Assembly (NCBI GenBank): GCA_907165065.1
Contig: OU015534.1
Location: 9,555,686 to 9,619,685, forward strand
Reading direction: 5' to 3'
From: Caprimulgus europaeus
Taxonomy: Eukaryota > Chordata > Aves > Caprimulgiformes > Caprimulgidae
Length of the DNA: 64,000 bases
The notes beneath the pieces were generated by a model. The model saw only the letters and a list, made by a program, of their open reading frames with translations. It was not told the DNA's origin and made no database searches. Both the position numbers and the translations under genes were made by a program. This document shows positions 58,780 to 64,000 of this stretch, piece after piece (within the stretch, counting starts at the first letter, position 1; each line of letters starts with the position of its first letter).

Positions 58780-58990
58780 CTGCCGCTTTAGCATGAACAT
58801 AAATTTTTCCGACTTAACATGTTGCTTTAGGACTTGGTTCCACTCGACAGTAGACTTCCATATGTGCTGTAATGTTTGTGTTTCTAAGCAATGCCTCGGC
58901 AACCACATCAGGGTTGCCGAAAGACGAAAACGAAAAATCTACTTTTTAATTTTCTTTTTCTGGCGATCTCAGTTGGAAACTCAAAGTAAA
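58780..58990. promoter_or_regulatory. Candidate conserved regulatory block with GGCAACC inverted repeat
   Basis: A perfect 9-bp inverted repeat, TCGGCAACC at 58896-58904 against GGTTGCCGA at 58912-58920 with a 7-bp spacer, carries two RFX-type half-sites (GGCAAC and GTTGCC). CpGs are frequent near 58792, 58820, 58839, 58897, 58918 and 58925-58933, unusual for the neighbourhood. Non-coding. Confidence 0.42.
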
Positions 58991-59218
58991 AGAAGGTCAT
59001 CTATCTTCCCCAGAAGAAATGTAGCCCGTAGGGCCAACATGTTGTTAACACACACCAAAAACATTTTGGTGGCATATGTCTATTTAAGAAGAAAAAAAAA
59101 AAATGCACTTCACTGGGATTAGGTCAGGAGAAAAAAAATAATAATAATTTGCTGACACGTGAGAGGCATAACAAAATATCTTGTCCTTGTGGAAAATGTC
59201 AGCAGGTGTTGTCTAGGA

Positions 59219-59237
59219 TTTTTTTTTTTTTTTTTAA
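59219..59237 (+). repeat. Poly-T tract
   Basis: Homopolymer of T. No antisense retroposon body was recognised downstream. Confidence 0.85.
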
Positions 59238-59239
59238 AT

Positions 59240-59400
59240 GCCAGAGTATTTCCACACACGCAGTCCTGGCAGCACCCTTTTGCACACTGTTGAACGACTG
59301 ACAAATTAGCTGCATAAACTTGCATGAATTCCATTCCTGAGCTATTAGTGAGCAAGCAACAGTTTATTCAGATGCCTTGACCAAAGAGGATAATAGCTTT
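59240..59400. promoter_or_regulatory. Candidate conserved regulatory block
   Basis: Non-repetitive segment with AAATTAGCTGCATAAACTTG near 59303-59322, CTATTAGTGAGCAAGC near 59342-59357 and a CCTTGACCAAAGAGG stretch near 59375-59389. Bounded on both sides by T-rich tracts. Non-coding. Confidence 0.38.
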
Positions 59401-59402
59401 GC

Positions 59403-59443
59403 TTTTCTTCTCTCTCTCTTTTTTTTTTTTTCTTTTTTTTTTT
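59403..59443 (+). repeat. Pyrimidine-rich CT/T tract
   Basis: Short CT run followed by T homopolymers with single C interruptions. Confidence 0.85.
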
Positions 59444-59599
59444 AAGGGCAAGATCTAAATCTCATTGAATCCTATGGAGAGATGCAGAGGTTTCAGGATT
59501 ATTATGAAAATCTGGTCTGACACATACTATAGAATTTCACTCGGCTGCTCCTGTAGCACACCCTAGAATTTATGCTCGACTGAAGACCAGTCCCATTAT

Positions 59600-59735
59600 T
59601 TTGCTGGACTTTGAGAATCAAGCATTTATGCCTTAGTTCTAGAAAGCATTTAAACACATGCTTAAGTCCCTCCCTAGTCAATAAAAGCACTTAAACACAT
59701 ACTTTGTTCCTGCTGAAGTCAACTGGATGTTGACA
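59600..59735. mobile_element. Possible old palindromic (MITE-like) amniote repeat
   Basis: The words 'CATTTAAACACATGCTTAAGTCCC' (from 59648) and 'AGCACTTAAACACATACTTTG' (from 59687), followed by 'GCTGAAGTCAACTGG', resemble a common palindromic repeat I recall from turtle, crocodilian and bird genomes, built from GCACTTAAGCACATGCTTAA-type arms around a 'GAAGTCAATGGG' centre. The copy is diverged and its ends are unclear. Confidence 0.4.
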
Positions 59736-59739
59736 CAGC

Positions 59740-60410
59740 AAGCAGCTCGTTGAGCCGAACAGACTGCTAACAGGGAACCTCAGTGAACTGCATTACTGTA
59801 CTTTGGAGCTTAGAATTGGGGATGCATTTCTTCATTCTTATAGCAATCAAAAAATGGACTTTCCATCCCATGTGACGTCCAAGACTGTTAAGATTTGGTC
59901 TTGCTTGGAGCTGGGGTGCAAAGTCAAAAATATATATATGTATATATTTTTTTAATGAAGCACAAATGTTCTCAAATATATCATGTCACTCTTAACAGCA
60001 TGCCTCAGCCAGGCCAGAGCAAGCCTTTTCAATGCTTCTGTTCAGCTTCTGTTGGAAGATATTTATATGCAATGCAGCCCATGCCAGTGCCAAAGTGACC
60101 ACTTCCCCCACCCCTCCTCACTCTAGACAAGCGGAACTGCCCATGGCAAAGGGCACCCAAACTCCCACGACATCTGCTTCCACAACACTCAATTGCTCTG
60201 GCAGAAAATATTCCCCCTGGTCCCCTCTGTGTCAAACTGTGATCATCTCCCCATTGAGCAGACCACCCTAAAGCAAAGCTGCAGCTCTTCACCCCACCAA
60301 TCCCACAGAGGCTCCCGCAGCCCTTCAGCTGCCTCCCGCCACCGGCTTCTCTGCACCTCCACAAGGCTGCAGGACATACTGGCTGCCTCTGCCTTTCCTC
60401 CCCCCATTTA
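59740..60410. other. Unassigned intergenic or intronic DNA
   Basis: Short (TA)n run at 59931-59948. Open frames of about 70-110 codons between 60029 and 60411 on both strands have no known domain. Confidence 0.5.
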
Positions 60411-60414
60411 GAAA

Positions 60415-60525
60415 TTTATTGTAACCTCAGTGAAGTGGTTAGGGGCACTTAAGAGCCAGTTATGGCTCATTAAAGGCAGCGCTGGGTTGGTGGCAGTGAG
60501 AGCTGCTATGGCCAGGTTTAACAAC
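60415..60525. promoter_or_regulatory. Candidate conserved regulatory block with NKX2-like site and inverted repeat
   Basis: CACTTAA at 60446-60452 (NKX2-type core) directly adjoins the inverted repeat GAGCCAGTTATGGCTC at 60453-60468 (6-bp arms, 4-bp spacer), followed by ATTAAAGGCAGCGCTGG. Compact, non-repetitive, non-coding. Confidence 0.4.
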
Positions 60526-60529
60526 ATTT

Positions 60530-60815
60530 CCCTCCCCCTCAATGGTACCTGTTTTCTAGGGGGTAGCAAGACCCCCGGGGAAGAGTCTAAATAAGGAGCA
60601 GCCAGGTTGTTTTTCCCCTAGTTCACAGCAACTATGACATCTCCCCTTTGAAGCTCAGCAACGATAGTCCAAACCCCACATGCTGCTCCCCTTCCCCCAT
60701 GCTGGTGGGGGAGTGGGCTCCGTGCACCACCTCCCACCCCCCAGCACCCACGTCGAGGCCGAGCAGGGTTTGCTCTGCCCACTTTGCTACAGGGCAAAAT
60801 CCCGTAGAAATGGAA
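60530..60815. other. Unassigned GC-rich DNA
   Basis: C-rich sequence at 60670-60770 with overlapping short frames on both strands. No gene was recognised. Confidence 0.5.
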
Positions 60816-60819
60816 GTTA

Positions 60820-61260
60820 CTGTAATTATAGCTTGCCTGAACATATGGTTTCAAGGATCTCTCGGCGTGTAAAATACATGAATATGCATGATAACTAGAT
60901 GTCCCCGCTTAAGTTACATAATCCTGCGCAAACATATATTTAAGAAGGACCCGACATCCTCTGTTTTTTAAGGGGCTTTAGCTGTGATTAATTCTCTGAG
61001 CTTATTAATCATAACATGTGTTAGTGTTTGATAAATTGCCCAAAAGTTGCATTAGCTAATAACTATAAGAACAAAACGAAATAGTTTCATCTGTTTTTAT
61101 AATAAGACAAAGAGCATCATGGGAGCATACACGGTGGTCATGAATAAAAGAGAAACATTCATTTATGATAATTGGTTTCAGCTCCCCGTTTGGCTGGTTC
61201 TTGTGACCTAAATGTATCCAGTTGTTTCCTTTCTTTCCCGTTGGTTTTTGGGTCACTCCT
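60820..61260. promoter_or_regulatory. Best candidate developmental enhancer of the window
   Basis: About 440 bp of AT-rich, entirely non-repetitive DNA with a high density of homeodomain and POU motifs: CTGTAATTATAG near 60822-60833, the palindromic POU-dimer (MORE-type) site ATGAATATGCAT at 60878-60889, the mirrored pair TGATTAAT (60985-60992) and ATTAATCA (61004-61011), GCTAATAACTATAAG near 61053-61067 and GATAATTGG near 61167-61175. CpGs survive near 60864, 60906, 60927, 60952, 61077 and 61131. No coding frame above 66 codons. In known vertebrate gene deserts this texture marks deeply conserved enhancers; here that is inference. Confidence 0.52.
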
Positions 61261-61489
61261 AATGGTTTAATTCAACAAAAAATGTCTACCATTTCCTGTA
61301 ACCTCTGTCTTTTTTCATTCCTCCTTCCAAAATGTTTTTTTCTGTGCAGCATCTAGAGAAATCTCTCTCTCTCTCTGTTTCCTTCCAAGTGAACAAAGTC
61401 AATATTGTTGACAGAGAAAAGGTTTAACTCCAGGCAAAAGGGAAAAAAAAAGTAATAGTCATTTATTTGTCTCCACTTTTGAGTTCACA

Positions 61490-61690
61490 AGGGGTTTTTG
61501 TTTGATCCTGGCGGTCAAGACTTTGACACGGAACATGCCCCCTCTGACCATGAACAATTTATGGAGGGAGAAAGAGACAAAAATCCTCATTCATGTTTAA
61601 GAAAGCAAAGGAAATGGCTGTAGATTAATATTTGTGCATTTGTAGCAAATTTTCTGATAGGTCTGTAACACATTCAACCACCCTGGTTGA
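61490..61690. promoter_or_regulatory. Candidate conserved regulatory block
   Basis: Non-repetitive segment with GTCAAGACTTTGACAC near 61514-61529 (an imperfect mirror of TCAAG/TTTGA), GAACAATTTATGG near 61552-61564 and TAGATTAATATTTGTGCATTTG near 61621-61642. CpGs near 61511 and 61529. Non-coding. Confidence 0.33.
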
Positions 61691-61699
61691 GAAACACAA

Positions 61700-64000
61700 G
61701 AGGCGAAACTCAGCCCTGGAGAGTTGAGTTTTGTTACTCTTGGACACCTTTCAAAACATCAGCCCTCATTCTGCTTTTCTTAGGGTAGTTTTTTCTTCCA
61801 GCAGAGAGTGAAAAATACTGCATGGCATTTGCAAGAAGGAGGCGCACGCTGGCTGGGGTTACCTTGAAGCACAAGCCGGGAGCGCTTGCGTGGTCCCTCC
61901 ATTTGCGCTCACTCCTGATGCTCCCTGAACATCGCAAAGTGGTTTTACATCTCCCATTTGTTCTGCTCAAAGTGGCAAGTAATGAATTTTCTAGCACGAG
62001 GGCCTGAGTTCAAGCTGGTGGGAGATGCAGAACAGCACAGTGCTAGGATGCCAGAAGGCTGTTAGCACTCAGTAGAGATACCCTAACATGTGCCATCAGG
62101 AGTCCCTGTTCCCAGTTATATTCACCACATCAAAACTATTTGGGCTGAAGTTGTCCTTTGCCAGGTGTCTGCCTCCAGCAGAATTTTCTAGGAAATTACA
62201 AGGAGGGTGGGAGAGAAGGCCTGGTGGTTTTCCAACACAAGATTAGAGAAAAGTGCTTAGTCGATGCAAAACCAAATTCTAACAATTTTTTTCTTTTTTT
62301 GGAGTCATTCTCACATCTCCATCCTCTGGAAAGAGGACTGGAAATTTGGTGTCACCCTGGGAACAGGGATGTGCCTTTTGCATCCAAATTTGGCAAAGTG
62401 AAAAGCCTTTGAAAACATCCCACCAAAGATTTATTAGCCTTTGGGAGAAAAACCTCTACAGATCCTGTCTGCCTTGATCCCACTCTATTTTGGGGCTTTT
62501 GGGGCTTGCTTCTGGGAAGTGCTCAGGACTTTCCTTGCTGTGGCTCCAGGCAAAAGAAGAGAAAGCCAGAAATCCATTGCTGTCGTCTCAGCCCCTGGGC
62601 ATCCCCCGGTAGCACCACGCTGTCCAAATAACGCAAAGAGGAAAGCAACAGAACTGCAAAGCAGGAGAAACAGGGGAAGGACCAGGTAGAAGCCAGGAGC
62701 AAACACCTGGAGGAGAGACTGAACCTGGGGGGATATTTGCTACCACACCAGGCAATTCGGGTCAGGCAGAAAAATGAGGCAGGATAGTCTGTTAATGGTA
62801 GATAATAAAAGCATAGATAAAACACATGCACAAGGAATTGGATGAAGGCCACAGATACAGCCTTAATTCTCATGTTTCAAGGCTCCTGAGTTTCAGCCTG
62901 AAATTTCTCATGCATAACAGTTTGTGTCTGCTATCACTTTGGAGCACTCAGAGCTCTCTATCAGACCAGGACACCAAGCTGCAAAACATCTCACTGCTAC
63001 ATAAACCACCCACTGAAACAGCTGACAAGCTAAAAAGACATGGCAGGAAGATGGAATGAGAGGGTAGAGACAGCAGGACTAGAAAATGGCAAGATTTTGA
63101 GTGCATTGATGGTATGCACAAGGTGTAGTGAACTGCAGTGGTAGATCAAAATCTGCTCTTGAAACTCTTACATGGCAGTTATACAGAGAACCTCTGGCTG
63201 GAAATCAGTTCCTCACAAAATCATGACTATGACATAAATACTCATATGGTTTTAACCATATGATATCTAGGATATTTTTAGCCCTTAAGAATCACCATTC
63301 TTTGCAACCTTGAGCAGCAGCAATTCTCCATCAGGGCAGTATTCCTCCTTTCTAGAGGGAATGCTCATGGAAGAGCTCCAAGTCACAGCCTGGATCTGGG
63401 GTGACCAACCCTCAGCTCTTGAGAATCATGACTCAACGTGTGCCATCACCAAGGGTCATATAAGGACTCTCCTGCTGCGAGTGAAGAACAGCCACTACTT
63501 CCCTGAAATGGTCCCACCTTGGCTGCTCTGGTTTGAGGATGTGTTTCACTTGACACAGTTGCAGGCTGGATCCCCCATATCTTCTGCAGCATCACTCCAC
63601 ACAGATACAGCCTCCAAGATTTCAGCTGCAAACTCAACGTACCTCCCCTACAAGTACAGCAAAGCTCATCACTGCGGGCAAAACAGCACGTGTAAGGGCC
63701 AGAAAACTCCTTTCACATCAGAATATTAAACTCGACTGTCTAGACAAGAGATCAGGAATCATCTTATTTCCCAGCAATGATAACTGAGCAAGTGGAAGGA
63801 GAAGAAAAAAAGAGAAAGGATTTATTAACAAAGAGGATGATTCTTTTGGAGTATGCCATACCAGTAAGAGGAAACTACACAACTGCGCATTCACAATGCC
63901 ACTAAAGGCTTGTCACACCAGGTTTTCTTCCCAGTTCTGCACTTTTCTATCATGGAAAATCCACGTGTTTTATCATCTACTGTCCTAGTACCAAAGCTTT
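61700..64000. other. Unassigned intergenic or intronic DNA to the window end
   Basis: Several open frames of under 140 codons (for example 63310-63729) have no recognisable domain. A small CpG patch lies at 61841-61912. No repeat family, promoter or splice-supported exon was recognised. Confidence 0.5.

Larger units (their letters stand above)
1..64000. other. Non-coding vertebrate (probably avian) gene desert or giant intron
   Basis: No open frame in any of the six frames exceeds 172 codons, and none shows a recognisable domain except the CR1 retrotransposon tail near 54.7 kb. That length is about what chance gives in 64 kb. No rRNA or tRNA was recognised. CR1 LINE ends of the avian type, MIR-like SINE relics, short microsatellites and poly-A or poly-T tracts show a vertebrate nuclear genome, and the two well-kept CR1 copies point to a bird. 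Small coding or non-coding exons of a large gene cannot be excluded, because isolated short exons are not reliably visible without alignment. Confidence 0.8.

Noticed and set aside
63310-63729. 139-codon open frame near the window end
   Set aside because: No domain or family resemblance and ordinary composition.
1-64000. Endogenous retrovirus or LTR element
   Set aside because: No paired long terminal repeats, primer-binding site or gag/pol-type frames were recognised anywhere in the window.
1-64000. Prokaryotic-type systems such as CRISPR arrays, operons or insertion sequences
   Set aside because: No spaced direct repeats, dense coding or ribosome-binding sites. All signs are of a vertebrate genome.

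Overview
The window reads as non-coding vertebrate nuclear DNA, most likely from a bird. The best evidence is two well-preserved CR1 (chicken repeat 1) LINE 3' ends: 27300-27547 on the plus strand and 54612-54905 on the minus strand. Both keep a readable C-terminal tail of the CR1 reverse-transcriptase protein, and the first ends in the CR1-type 8-bp terminal repeat. A third, much older CR1-like copy lies at 6045-6317. Several relics resemble MIR-type tRNA-derived SINEs (21485-21610, 22941-23035, 34218-34350, 53315-53465), and two more segments resemble old palindromic amniote repeats. Sparse repeats, short microsatellites and low CpG over most of the window all fit an avian genome. The species and the flanking genes cannot be named from this sequence.

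I found no protein-coding gene, rRNA, tRNA, CRISPR array or prokaryote-type operon. The longest open frames (about 150-172 codons at 4465-4983, 49224-49730 and 52610-53074) are near the length expected by chance in 64 kb and show no recognisable domain. The window is therefore a gene desert or the inside of a very long intron.

Layout: 1-29 kb is mostly unremarkable intergenic or intronic sequence with a few AT-rich, homeodomain-site-bearing blocks (640-1080, 9885-10440, 11180-11690, 16138-16285, 19905-20085, 24950-25250), the old CR1 and the plus-strand CR1. From 29.7 to 38 kb such blocks are more frequent, next to a striking run of five G-tracts at 29731-29769. From 42 to 52 kb there is another cluster, including a zone from about 46.4 to 50.4 kb where CpG is clearly raised (30 CpG counted in 600 bp at 47041-47640). 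From 52 to 56.9 kb the DNA is plainer and carries a MIR relic and the minus-strand CR1. From 56.9 to 61.7 kb the densest set of regulatory-looking blocks occurs, the best being 60820-61260, with a palindromic POU-dimer (MORE-type) site and an inverted pair of TGATTAAT sites.

My main interpretation, which is inference, is that this is a regulatory gene desert: a set of long-range developmental enhancers serving a gene outside the window. Conservation cannot be measured from a single sequence, so every candidate regulatory element is offered with modest confidence. Each was picked on composition, motif content and short inverted repeats.
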